Assembly: GCF_018446385.1 (NCBI RefSeq)
Contig: NC_055999.1
Location: 78,197,859 to 78,261,858 of the forward strand
Origin: Zingiber officinale
Lineage: Eukaryota; Streptophyta; Magnoliopsida; Zingiberales; Zingiberaceae
Direction: 5' to 3'
Length of the DNA: 64,000 bases
Shown: in pieces, positions 11,290 through 21,577 of the stretch
Numbering within the stretch: position 1 is the stretch's first letter
Layout: each line of letters begins with the position of its first letter
The notes under the pieces: model-generated
Told to the model about the DNA's origin: nothing
The model's input: only the letters and a program-made list of their open reading frames with translations
Databases searched by the model: none
Program-made: the position numbers and the translations under genes

Positions 11290-12240
11290 GATCGAGCGGT
11301 GACCTTAAACCCTTCTCTCCACCGACGGTCGAGCGGCGACCTTAAACTCAAGTCTTCGTCAAATCATCGAGCGACAATGTTAAACTCTTGTCTCCATCGA
11401 TGGTCGAGCGACGACCTTAAACCCTTGTCTCCACCGACGGTCCAGCGACGACCTTAAACCAGAGTCTTCGTAAAATCGTCGAGCGGCGACATTAAACTCT
11501 TGTCTCCATCGACGATCGAGCGGTGACCTTAAACTCTTGTCTCCATCGACGGTCGAGCGACGCCCTTAAAACCTTGTCTCGATCGATGGTCGAGCGGCGA
11601 CCTTAAACCCTTGTCTCTACCGACGGTCGAGCGGTGACCTTAAACCGAGTCTTCGTCAAATCGTCGAGCGTCGACGTTAAACTCTTGTCTCCATCGACGA
11701 TCGACCGGCGACCTTAAACCCTTGTCTCCATCGACGGTCGAGCGACGACCTTAAACCCTTGTCTCCACCGACGGTCGAGCGACGAACTTACACTCGAGTC
11801 TTCGTCAAATCATCGAGTGGCGATGTTAAACTCTTGTCTCCATCGACGGTCGAGCGGCGACCTTAAACCCTTGTCTCCACTGATGGTCGAACGGCGACCT
11901 TAAACCCTTATCTCCACCGACGGTCGAGCAGCGACCTTAAACCCTTATCTCCACCGACGGTCGAGCAGCGACCTTAAACCCTTGTCTATATCAACGGTCG
12001 AACGGCGATCTTAAATGCGTGTCTACAATGGTTGATGTCTACATCAAATCATCGAGCGGTGACGTTAAACGCGGGTATACATCAACGGTCGAGCGGCGAC
12101 CTTAAACTCGAGTCTTCTTATATTCTTCAACAATGGTCGAGCGGCGACCTTAAACCCGGGTCTTTATCAACAGTCGAGCGTCGACTATAAACCCTTGAGT
12201 CAGAGACTCCCATGCCGATTGATCAAGTTTGAGTTTATTA
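11290..12240. repeat. 37 bp minisatellite of the T family (left arm)
   Basis: About 25 imperfect units of roughly 37 bp built on GTCGAGCGGCGACCTTAAAC followed by CCTTGTCTCCACCGACG. Some units are replaced by a variant with CGTCAAATCGTCGAGCGG. The array sits between the protease end and the antisense gene, the place where pol would lie in an autonomous Tat element. The right arm has the inverted equivalent at about 24440-25365. Confidence 0.88.
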
Positions 12241-12329
12241 GAGCCATAGGCTCTAGAAGTCAAGCGACGACTATAAACCCTTGAGTCAGAGACTCCCGTA
12301 CCGATCAGTTGTGTTTGAATTGTATTTGA

Positions 12330-12600
12330 GCCACGGGCTCAACATTAGAAACACTCATGCTGACTGGTTGGGGTCGAGCGATCGTCACTGGTCTCAGGCC
12401 AGCATGTCGGATCTGTTATCTCCCCCGTTCAAGGTTGAGTGGTCTTCACTAGTCTCGGACCAGCTTAGCGGATTTCCTTATCTCCCCCATTCGGAGTCGA
12501 GTGATCTTCACTTGTCATGGACCAACTTATCAGAGCATCTATCTCCCCAGTTCGAGGTCAAGCGGTTTTCGAAAGCTCAATGAGCGGGAAAGTGTCGATG
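12330..12600. repeat. Short repeats downstream of the T minisatellite (left arm)
   Basis: Three imperfect units of about 66 bp contain CACTGGTCTCAGGCCAGC-like and TATCTCCCCCGTTC-like segments. Matching units in the right arm are at about 24150-24360, and two units also occur in the U element at about 52985-53080, which is one of the links between T and U. Confidence 0.7.
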
Positions 12601-12899
12601 AATAGCCGACGGTGAACCCGGACTACGAAGTCTCCAGAATATAGCGACCGTTCGGCGCTATTCTTTAAAATACTCCTAAGGTCGAGCGGGAGATCGCGGA
12701 ATCATGGACTCCGAATACTAGAGGGGTTGGTCGGCTGATAGAATAATTAGGAACGAGGCCAAGAGCTTTTGCAAATAATCAAAAGGAGTCGAAAAATATG
12801 CAAGGAGGTAAAGCTTGTCCGAACGGACGAGCATGCATTTAAACTTCAAAAATTTTGCATCTTACAGGAACGCTCAGCCTCACCTAGGAATACTCGGCC

Positions 12900-15184
12900 T
12901 CACTCAAGATAGTCCAGGGCATCATCAGGCAAAGCGGCAGTGAGCTTGTCCCAGCTTATGACATTACTGGTCAGATCAGCCAGTAGATGGCCTCCCTCAC
13001 AGAGCTGATTAATCGTCCCGTCGATTGCCAAGTCAAATAGTCGAAGGGCCCGGTCATCGACTTTGTCAAAGAATGCGTCTGAGCGGATGTAGACTTGCTT
13101 CATGGCATCAAACCTACTCACCTCAGCATCTTGATAAATCCTCAAGGCCACTTGGGAGCCCTCCCGTTCGTCCTTCGTAGTGGACAACCCCTTATCCTTA
13201 TCGGCGAGCTGGCCTCGAAGAGCAGCCTCCTCAGCTGATCGGCTGTACCGCTCGGCAACTAGGAAGTCCTTAGCTTCCTTAATCTTTTGGGCGAGGGCCC
13301 GGGCCTCTTTATTCTTCTCGTCGAGGTTGGTGATTGCCCAGTTCTTCTGCGCGTTCGCCGACTAGATCTTATTACTGAAAGTGGTGACTTGTTTATTGAG
13401 CCGCTCCAGCATAGTGGCTTGCCCGGTGCTCTTGGCCCGTTCGGCCTCAATCAGTTTGTCGCTCTTCTACAGAGCGGCTTGCAGCCTGGCCACCTCGGTG
13501 TATGTCTTTTCTTGAGTGGCGGAGAATTGGACGCTTGATGCCTTTAACTGCTTTACTTCCTCCTCCAAAAACACGAGCCTATGACACATGGCCAGACTCT
13601 CCACCCAGTACTGCGAACAAACAAGAAGGGGTCAGCGCCAAGCGGAAGTAAGGTAAGAAAGTACAACAAAGGGAACACATACCCCGGTGGACATCTGGGT
13701 TTGGTTGTTCGCAAGCGCACCCGGAGGCATCATCGTCGCATGAGCTCGGGCGCCCTCCCAGATCTTAGCCAGCGACCCTTGGATGATGATCTGATGCTCG
13801 AGGCCTCGAGACCCAGCGCTCGGCTCGTTATATTCTTCGGTGGGCAGATGGAGGATCGCCGTTATGTGGCGTTGGTCGCTCGGGGTCGATTGCATCGAGG
13901 TTGCCCGACCGGACGGGCAAGACGCGGATGCCGATCGGATGCCAGACTTCTTAATCTTCGAGGGATTCGAAGGTGGTGGCATGAAGGTCATCGGAGGTGC
14001 GGTGATGGTTCCCTGCGGTAGCTCAGCTAATGAGGGAGTCCGGTTGGATGATGTAGCAACCGTAGTCTTTGGAATAGGGGTAGAAGTCTCGACCCGCTCA
14101 GCAGTCCTCAACCCCGAGGAGGCGAAACGCGACGAAGGCTCTGTGCGGCGCCTTTTTCGACGGATCAGCGGCTCTCCTGAGGAAGCCAAGTCAGACACTC
14201 CCTCAACATGGGCGGACTTCAGCCGCTCGAGATTTTGTTACAAACCCTTAGCCGCCCCAACACTGGGAGTCCGGCTGGTCATCCCTTCGCCCACCACAAC
14301 GGGCATCTCCTCGCTCATGCCGAGCGGATCTTCATGGGAGTCGATCGGTTGCAGGCTGCGGCTCGCCAGTTCTTCAATGGCTACCGCATTGATCGCAGCA
14401 TCCTTGAGCTTCGCCCAGCTAGCCAGACGTGGTCACATCAAGACTTCGACTGCAAAAGAGAAAGAGAAATCAGTTAGCATCAAAGGAGGAATTAAATAAG
14501 CTTCATACCTAGGCAGCCGGGTGCGGACCGGACTCAGGCCAAAGATATACAGGACACACTCCAACAACAGTTTATATATGCAGTATTTCTGATTGGCCAA
14601 CATGAAGGTTGCGTTCAAGTAGTCCGATCGGCTCTTGTAGCTTTTCATGGGAGGCTAAGGTATCACTTTGAGCTGCCAGTGGATCGGGAAGTTTGGCCAC
14701 TTGGGAAGGCGCATGAAGAAAAAAGTATTCTTTCCAGTGCTTGTTGGAGGTTGGCATCTTGTTGAAGAATACTAAACCAACTCAAGAATGGAAGAAAAAA
14801 GTCCCCGGATCGGATAGTTTGGGATAGTAAAATAGTGGAAGACCCAGGTAGTAAGGGGGATGCCATGTAGATGAAACAAAAAAAACAACGCCGCACAACA
14901 GTCGAAAGGAGTTCGACACAAGTTGATGAAGGGAAATACGAAAATATTTACAAACTACGGGAATGAAGGGATGAAGGGATGAAGGGATGAAGGGATGAAG
15001 GGATGAAGGGATGAAGGGGAAATAGCAAACCGGCGATAAACTGATCCCGGAAGAAACAGATATAGTCGATCAGCGGAGAATTGGGCCGATCGGACATAGA
15101 AGGCAGAATGATATGATGATCGGAAGGAATTTCAAAAATATCTCGCAGGCTCTCAGCATCACCCCCATCAAACCTAGACTCCAT
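12900..15184 (-). pseudogene. Antisense Transposase_28-type gene of the T family (left copy, broken)
   Basis: This gene runs against the direction of gag. It opens with MESRFDGGDAESLRDIFEIP at 15184, followed by the FRDQF...FPLHPFIP block typical of the plant 'putative gypsy-type transposon' domain (Transposase_28). Further blocks match the right copy: the MPTSNKHWKEYFF block (about 14757-14700), SLRPIRRKRRR-like basic and serine-rich part (14198-13632), and the coiled-coil plus C-terminal SRFDAMKQVYIRSDAFF...ALPDDALDYLE (13187-12900). Intron positions are as in the right copy. An expansion of an 8 bp unit at 14960-15020 throws the first exon out of frame, and other frameshifts occur, so it cannot make the full protein. 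The function of this protein family is not known to me. Confidence 0.78.
14962..15020. repeat. (ATGAAGGG)n microsatellite inside the antisense gene
   Basis: About seven to eight head-to-tail copies of the 8 bp unit ATGAAGGG. The right-arm gene has only about two units at the matching place (21750-21770), so the tract expanded after the arms separated. Because 8 is not a multiple of 3, the expansion shifts the reading frame and gives the repeated HPFIPSSL peptide before a stop. Confidence 0.9.
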
Positions 15185-15976
15185 GGATGTGTACCAGAGT
15201 CCAGGAACAGAGGCAGACGGCTACGAAGAACTTGCCATCGCAAAAGCAAAAAAAGAAAAGGAGGTTGGGGGGAACAAATGCGATCGAAAAGGAAGAAAAA
15301 CTACTGGAGTATCGTCAGAATACAAGAAGGTCTAAAAGCTTCAAGATGGAATACAATGAGAAGAAAGCTTACTGGGGAGAGATTGCCAAAGGAGAAGCAC
15401 GAAGGATCGCCGAAGAATGTGGATTGCACAGGAGCACAAGGAGATGGTCGCCGGAAGTGCTCGAGGAAGAATGCAAAGGAAGCGATGCGGCGGGCTTATA
15501 AGCTTCAAGCTCGGCCGACTGGAGCCGTCCGATCTAGGTCATGGAAACCCAGGCCAAAATCTCACCGTTGAATTCAAACCACCAAATGTCACATCATGCT
15601 TGTCATGTCAGGCGTGTGGCGGCAACGGGCATGACACGTGGCGTACCACCACAGGTCGGCAATTAATGAAGGCGTGGGAACAAGCTCAGCCTTAATGAAC
15701 GGGGATTTTCATGACTTACAAGAAATCTGGGGGACATCAGCCTAGCTCGCGCTCGCCCGAGACAGCCCAAGGTGAATATTTACAAGTGCAAACCTTCGTC
15801 GCGCCGATCGGATCGAGGAAGCATACATATGCCCGACGACAAGCACCAACCTGCCAATCGGCGAGGGCTAGTCTTATCCCGATCGGAAACCACACAGTGT
15901 CGAAGGCTGATCAGGAGGAAATCTGCTTGCCTTGCACAATTGTCCAGTCAATCGGACTTACAGCCTCCTTCGACTA

Positions 15977-15993
15977 GACTTGAGGGGGAGGCT
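15977..15993 (+). other. Polypurine tract of the T family (left arm)
   Basis: GACTTGAGGGGGAGGCT abuts the LTR start TGTGATATGG. The right arm has the matching tract at 20780-20796 and the U element has nearly the same context at 52095-52112. Confidence 0.82.
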
Positions 15994-16795
15994 TGTGATA
16001 TGGTGATGATGAGGGGTCCTACCTTGCTGCCACGATGGAGGTCAAAGGAGGTCAATGTCAACGTGGTCAACATGCATAGTGAATCGGCCGGTCGGGCGAA
16101 GAATGACCCAACTGGGGAGAAGGATCCGATCCACTAACGCCCTCGACACGGGGAGCATTCAAACACCCGATGCCCAAGGGAGAATGATGTGCAGAAATCG
16201 AGCCGAGCGGCTACCTCGCTCGGCCAGACAGTGAGGCATGACATCAACAGAGTTTAACTTCGGCCAAGTGGCTACCCCGCTTTGCCTAGCAGCAGACTTG
16301 ACAACAGCCGATCACGCGGACAGTGGACTTCCGGCCGAGCAGCTATCCCACTCGGCTTAGTAACAGAGCAGGTGGACAATGGGCTTCCGGCCGAGTGGCT
16401 ATCTCGCTTGGCCCGGCAACAAACAACACTTGGACAGTGGACTTCTGGCTGAGCGGCCATTCCGCTCAGACCCCGCAACAGACAACACGTGGACAGCAGA
16501 ATTTCGGCAGAGCGGCTATTCCGCTCGGCCTAGCAACAGACACAGCAATCTATCTTTTGATATCCTTTTGGGAGCTAGTGTTGCTGATAGGCGACATGAT
16601 CAGACAGAGGATCGTACGATGGAAGCCTCCATTGTCACTTCAGAGATATCTCGACCCGTTAAAGTACTGTGTCAGGGACACTTTATTGACAAGTCTTTTC
16701 AAGGAAGACATTGAGATGCGTACTCACCTTGGGAAGCATGCACGCGCGCTTCCAGAGCTCTATATAAATGGGGGTCCAAGCATCGACGGAGGTAT
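15994..16795 (+). repeat. T-family LTR, 3' part deleted (left arm)
   Basis: Begins TGTGATATGGTGATGATG and is collinear with the complete LTR at 19767-20779 (inverted) through U3 and the TATA box (CTATATAAATGG at about 16760). The similarity stops shortly after the probable transcription start (TCCAAGCATCGACGG), where the sequence jumps into gag. The middle part contains four to five imperfect units on GAGCGGCTATCCCGCTCGGC separated by ACACGTGGACAG-like spacers (about 16195-16545). Confidence 0.82.
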
Positions 16796-18279
16796 GCTTT
16801 ACATGCTCGATACGAAGCTTGAAAGACTTCCGAGTTGCGTTCCAACATCATTTCGCCAGCAGCCGACGCTACTAGAAGACAAGCGTTAGCCTCTTTGCCC
16901 TGAAGTAAGGGTCCAACGAAGCGCTCCGAGCATACATTCAGCACTTCAACCAAGTGGCCATGGACATCCCTTCGGTCTCGTCTGAGACAATGATGAATGC
17001 CTTCACTCAGGGGTTTGCCGAAGGAGATTTTTTCTGGTCGCTCATCAGAAAGCCGCTCAGGGACTTCGACCACATGCTTAAGAAATCCAACGAATATATC
17101 AACGTGAAAGAAGCCGAGGCGGCCAGAAGAAAGGAGGCGCCGACCGAACATTCGACACCGACCGAGCGACGATCTACAAGCAACCACCAACCTCCCAAGG
17201 GGCCGAGAGTGGAGGGAGAGTGGTCATACCAGGAGGCTAGGACACATGTCGTGTAGCATGTGGCCTCCGGTTGGCCAAAAACGACAAGAGGCAAGGTATG
17301 GGTGCTCATATTTTGCTCCTTTCACCAATCACTGACTCAGAACACGTGGGATTGCCATGGTCTGACACCAGTCGTCGGCCGACCGGCCTCAAGAGGATAC
17401 CGTTGCCGATCTCCAACCCCCGATCGGCGAAAAAGGCACCGATCGATAGGGTGGCGGGAGGAAGAAAGAAGGGAGCTCGAGCACCATCACCATCATCAAA
17501 GGGAAGACACCGACCCCTCCCGAGTCCCGACCGAGCGAAACAGATACTCCGCTCGGGAAGAAGAAAATAGAAACAACTCTTTCCGAGGAGAAATATGAAT
17601 GATCGCTGGAGGGTCGACCGACGGCGACTTCAACCGAGCCAGGAAGTCATATACTCGGCGGTTGGAGATCCACGCTGTGGGATGCAACAAGGAGAAGGCC
17701 GAGGGACCCCAGATCAGCTTCGACCCTAGCGACTTGGAGGGAGTGAAAATCCCCCATGACGATGCGCTGATAATCCGAGCGGTAATTGCTAATTATACTA
17801 TTCACCATACTTTTGTTGATATACGGAGTTCGGTGAACATTATTTTTAAGAAGGTGTTCGATCAATTACAAATTGATCGAAGTGAGCTGCTGCCCATGAT
17901 GACTCCATTATACGACTTCACGTGTAACGAGGTACTATGGCTCGGACAAGCCCGATTGGCCGTCTCGCTCGGAGAAGAGCCACTAATGAGAACCAGGACC
18001 ACAAACTTTATCGTGCTGGATTCACAGTCGGCCTACAACGTCATCCTAGGCAGACTGGCTCTCAATGAATTTCGAGCGGTGGTGTCTACGTACTGCCAAA
18101 AGATCAAGTTCCCTGTGGACGACCGTGTGGGTGAAGTTAGATGCGATCAGTTGGTTGCTCGGCGATACTACGTCGAGATGGTCAAGACCGAAGCAAGAAG
18201 CGCTCAGAAGAATCCATGCTTGGAGCCGGACGGGGGTCACCATATTAATTACTGCCTTTTCTTTTTTATTCAAACTTAG
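16796..18279 (+). pseudogene. T-family gag-protease remnant (left arm)
   Basis: A single reading frame, interrupted by stops at about 17254 and 17596, gives gag C-terminal half and then protease. Gag blocks visible: LRAYIQHFNQVAMDIPSV, FAEGDFFWSLIRKPLRDFDH, MLKKSNEYINV, then a degenerate zinc-knuckle region (CSFHQSLTQNTWDC) and a basic tail. The protease part (17599-18279) has VDIRSSVNIIFKK where Tat proteases have the catalytic VDTGSSVNIIFKK, then YNVILGRLALNEFRAVVSTY. The catalytic Thr-Gly pair is therefore lost (DTG to DIR). At 18253 the frame enters the inverted junction and the last 8-10 residues are foreign. No RT follows. Confidence 0.85.
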
Positions 18280-18345
18280 CCCTGCGTTCGACAGACATAC
18301 AAAAGATACAAAAGTATAGTATTCACTTGCACACCTCAACCTCCT
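18253..18345 (-). other. Turn-around point of the T inverted repeat
   Basis: Up to ATTAATTAC (ending 18252) the sequence follows the left-arm orientation, as at 11085-11097. From 18253 it matches the opposite orientation (compare 25377-25462: TTTTTTATTCAAACTTAGCC, ACAAAAGATACAAAA). At about 18342 it jumps again, skipping the protease, into the gag tail seen at about 26205. So two breakpoints lie within 100 bases. Confidence 0.8.
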
Positions 18346-19720
18346 CGGGAAGAGTTGTTTATGTTTTCTTCTTCCCGAGCGGAGTATCTGTTTCGCTCCG
18401 CCGGACTCGGGAGGGGTCGGTGTCGTCCCTTTGCTGATGGTGATGGCGCTCGGGCTCCCTTCTTTCTTCCTCCTGCCGCCCGATCGATCGATACCTTTGT
18501 CATCGATCAGGGGTTGGAGATCAGCGACGATATCCTCTTAAGGCCAGTCGGCTGACGACTGGTATCAGACCGCGACAATCCCATGTTTTGTGAGTCGGTG
18601 ATTGGTGATGAGCAAAACATGGGCATCCATACCTTGCCTCTTATCGTTTTCGGCCAACCGGAGGCCACATGCTACACAATATGTGTCCTAACCTCCTGGT
18701 ATGGCCGCTCTCGGCCCCTTGGGCTATTGGTGGTTGCTTGCAATTCGTCGCTCAGTCGGCGTCGAATGTTCGATCGGCGCCTCTTTTCTTCTGGCCGCCT
18801 GGGCATCTTCCACATTGATATATTCGTTGGCTTTCTTGAGCATGTGGTCGAAGTCCCTGGGCGGCTTTCTAATGAGCGACCGAAAAAAATTTCCTTCGAT
18901 GAGCCCCTGAGAGAAGGTATTCATCATTGTCTCGGACGAGACCGAAGGAATGCCCATGGCTACTTGGTTGAAGTGCTAAATATATGCTCAAAGTGCTTCC
19001 TTGGACCCTTGCTTCAGGGCAAAGAGGTTGACGCTCGTCTTCTACTAGTGTCGGTTACTGGAGAAATGATGTTGGAACGCGGCTCGAAAGTCTTTGAAAC
19101 TTCGTATTAAGCCGTCCGGTAGTCTTCTGAACCAGCGCTGCGCCGACCCGGAGAGAGTCATGAGGAAGACTCAGCATTTCACTTCATCTGTATATTAGTG
19201 CAGTGTGGCTTCATTATCGAACCAATCCAGATGATCATCTGGGTCGGTCTACCCATTGTACGTCCCGATCGTCAGCGGGGCGTAGTGTCGGGACAGAGGG
19301 TCTTGTAAGATCTCCTCTGAGAACTGCCGGTTGATTTGTTCGGGAGATGCATTGGCTCGGGGCGCCTTGCCTTTTCGTGCATCCCGAACGGGAGCATCAT
19401 CTGAAGATCCCCGCTCCTGGTACTCTTGGGCTATCTCTGAGGGGGTCTGGAACAAAGCTCTAAGGAAGGGGATCGGCGCGGGCGGCGCTTCCCCCTGTGT
19501 GTTGGTCAGCCTATAGTTCTTTCCCCATACGGAGAGTTGCTCCGCTCGATCTTCTTGCCCCGTACGCCTATCGGCTGCCGATGTGGCAGGCTGTGGCGCT
19601 AGCCGATTAGCTAATGATTGTTGTTGTTGCTCGATCATTTTTGCTGCTCAGGCTTGAACGAGCATCTCCAGCTCCTCCTGAGTGAGCATCACAATGGTGA
19701 GTCATCCAACGTCTTCTATC
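18345..19720 (-). pseudogene. T-family gag remnant (second gag of the right arm)
   Basis: From the PBS side the frame reads LTIVMLTQEELEMLVQ (about 19705-19655), MIEQQQQSLANRLAPQPATS (19638), then INRQFSEEILQDPL and YAPLTIGTYNG at about 19300-19249, DPDDHLDWF, a gag core with SAQRWFRRLPDG, and the VAMGIPSVSSETMMNTFSQG block (18957-18724). Several in-frame stops and frameshifts interrupt it. The gag tail ends at the inverted junction near 18345, and protease is missing here. Confidence 0.82.
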
Positions 19721-19744
19721 TTATCGACTCTGATGCAGGTGGCG

Positions 19745-19762
19745 TTCCCACAGACGATGCCA
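19745..19762 (-). other. Primer-binding site of the T family, mutated copy
   Basis: Plus strand TTCCCACAGACGATGCCA. The intact form TTCCCACAGACGGCGCCA is seen beside the U element LTR (54240-54257); the minus-strand form TGGCGCCGTCTGTGGGAA is common in the Tat lineage. I have not assigned the tRNA with certainty. Confidence 0.78.
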
Positions 19763-19766
19763 AATA

Positions 19767-20779
19767 TGATCCTATCCAAAAGTTAGGGAGATGGATGTTG
19801 GGGATGTGGTGCTCCTGTTGACTTCCTATAGACCTCGCTCTGACCTGCAATACAGCTGATGTCAGTGCCAAGCCAGGGAGTGGGTCCTTGCTGATAGCCC
19901 TCCGACGCTCAAGTCGATCTCCAATGAAGAAGAAGAAACAAGTAGCGGAGCAACAAGAAGACTGTAGCACAATAATAAATATCACGTACATCCGTCGATG
20001 CTTGGATCCCCTTTATATAGAGCTTCGGAAGCATGTGTGCATGCTTTCCAAGGTGAGCTCGCATCTCAAAGTCTTCCCTAAAAAGACTTGTTAGTAAAGT
20101 GTCCCTGACACAGTAGCTTAACGGACCAAGAATATCTCTGAAGTGACAGTGAAAGTTTCTGACATACGATCCTCTGTTTGATCATGCCGTCTGTCAGCGA
20201 CACTAGCTCCCAAAACGATATCAAAAGATAGGTTGCTGTGTCTGTTGCTAGGCCGAGCAGAATAGTCGCTCGGTTAGAATTCTGCTGTCCATGAGCTGTC
20301 TGCTGCTAGGCCGAGCAGAATGGCCGCTCCGCCGGAAGTCCATTGTCCAAGTGTTGTCTGTTGCCGAGCCGAGCGGGATAGCCGCTCGGCCGGAAGTCCA
20401 TTGTCCGCATGTTCTGTTGTTGAGTCGAGCGGGAGCTGCTCGGCTGAAAGTCCACTATCCACGTGCTCGGTTGTTGTCAAGTCTACTGCTAGACCGAGCG
20501 GGGCAGCCGCTCGGCCAAAGTTGAACTCTGTCGATAGCATGCCTCGCTGTCTGGCCGAGCAGGGTAGCTTCTCAGCTCAGCTTCTACACATCGTTCTCCC
20601 TTGAGCGTCGAGTGTTTGAATGCTCCTCATGTCGAGGGCGTCGGTGGATCGAATCCTTCTCGATCAGAGCATACTTCGCCCGATCGATCTATTCACTATG
20701 CGCATTGATCGCCTTGACTTTGGCCTCCTTTGACATCCTGTGGCAGCAGGGTAGGGCCCCTCATCATCACCACATCACA
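19767..20779 (-). repeat. Complete T-family LTR (1,013 bp)
   Basis: Runs from TGATCCTATCC (19767) to CCACATCACA (20779) on the plus strand, between PBS and PPT, so it reads TGTGATGTGG...GGATAGGATCA in element orientation. It contains a TATA-like box (TATATAGAGC, plus strand about 20013, CTCTATATAAAG on the minus strand) and a set of imperfect units on GCCGAGCGGGATAGCCGCTCGG at about 20250-20570, which form small hairpins. Confidence 0.87.
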
Positions 20780-20796
20780 AGCCTCCCCCTCAAATC
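20780..20796 (-). other. Polypurine tract of the T family (right arm)
   Basis: AGCCTCCCCCTCAAATC on the plus strand gives a purine-rich run on the minus strand directly before the LTR. The sequence further inside (TCTAGTCGAAGGAGG) is shared with the left arm and with the U element. Confidence 0.82.
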
Positions 20797-21264
20797 TAGT
20801 CGAAGGAGGTTGTAAGTCCGACTGACTAGACAATTGTGCAAGGCAAGTAGATTTCCTCCCGATCGGCCTTCGACACTGTGTAGTTTCCGATCGAGATAAG
20901 ACCAGCCCTTGCCGATCGACCGATTGGTGCTTGTCGTTCAGGCATAGGTATGCTTCCTCGATTCGATCGGCGCGACAAAGGTTTGCACTTGTAAAAATTT
21001 ACCTTGGGCTGTCTCGGGCGAGTGCGAGCTAGGCTGACGTCACCCATATTTATTGAAAGTCATGCAAATCCTTGCTCATTAAGGCTGAGCATGTTCCCAC
21101 ACCTTCATTAATTGTTGACCCGTGGTGGTGTGCCACATGTCACGCCTGCTTTCGCTGCACGCCTGACATGATAGGCGTGATGTGACATTTGGCGGTTTGA
21201 ATTCAACGGTGAGATCTTGGCTTGGGTTTGCGTTACCTAGATCGGACGACTCCAGTCGGCCGAG

Positions 21265-21577
21265 CCTGAAGCTTATAAGCCCGCCGCGATTCTTCCTCGA
21301 GCGCTTCCGACGACTATCTCTTTGTGCTCCTGTGCGATCCACATTCTCCAGCGATCCTCTGCGCTTCTCCTACGGCGATCTCTCCCCAGTAAGCTTTCTT
21401 CCCATCGTATTCCGTCTTGAAGCTTTTTGACCTTCTTATATTCCGGCAATACTCCAGTAGCTTTTCTTCCTTTTCAATCGCATTTCTTCCCCCCAACCTC
21501 CTTTTCATTTCTTTGCTTTCACGATGGCAAGTTCTTCGTAGCCGTCTACCTCTATTCCTGGACTCTGGTACACATCC
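21265..21577 (+). promoter_or_regulatory. Putative promoter and leader of the T antisense gene
   Basis: A TATA-like CTTATAAGC at about 21271 precedes a pyrimidine-rich leader that ends 5' of the ATG at 21578. The same arrangement is seen on the minus strand in the left arm (about 15500-15185). This suggests that the antisense gene has its own promoter inside the retrotransposon, but no transcript evidence is available here. Confidence 0.4.

Larger units (their letters stand above)
10973..18252 (+). mobile_element. T-family Tat-like Ty3/gypsy sequence, left arm of an inverted pair
   Basis: Reading along the plus strand: a protease tail with its downstream sequence (10973-11097), a 37 bp minisatellite (11290-12240), an antisense spliced gene (15184 down to 12900), a PPT (15977-15993), an LTR (15994 to about 16795), and gag-protease (about 16796-18252). 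Internal sequence lies on both sides of one LTR, so this is a recombined unit and not a simple insertion. R, U5, PBS and the 5' half of gag are missing at about 16795, where the LTR leader jumps straight into mid-gag. At 18252 the sequence turns into the opposite-strand copy. No RT, RNase H or integrase is present. The left end is cut by the Copia element. Confidence 0.85.

Noticed and set aside
11290..12240. Regular repeat arrays (also 24440-25365, 52325-54125, 28040-28850) that could suggest a CRISPR array
   Set aside because: Units are contiguous without unique spacers, are imperfect, and lie inside plant retrotransposons; no cas genes are present.
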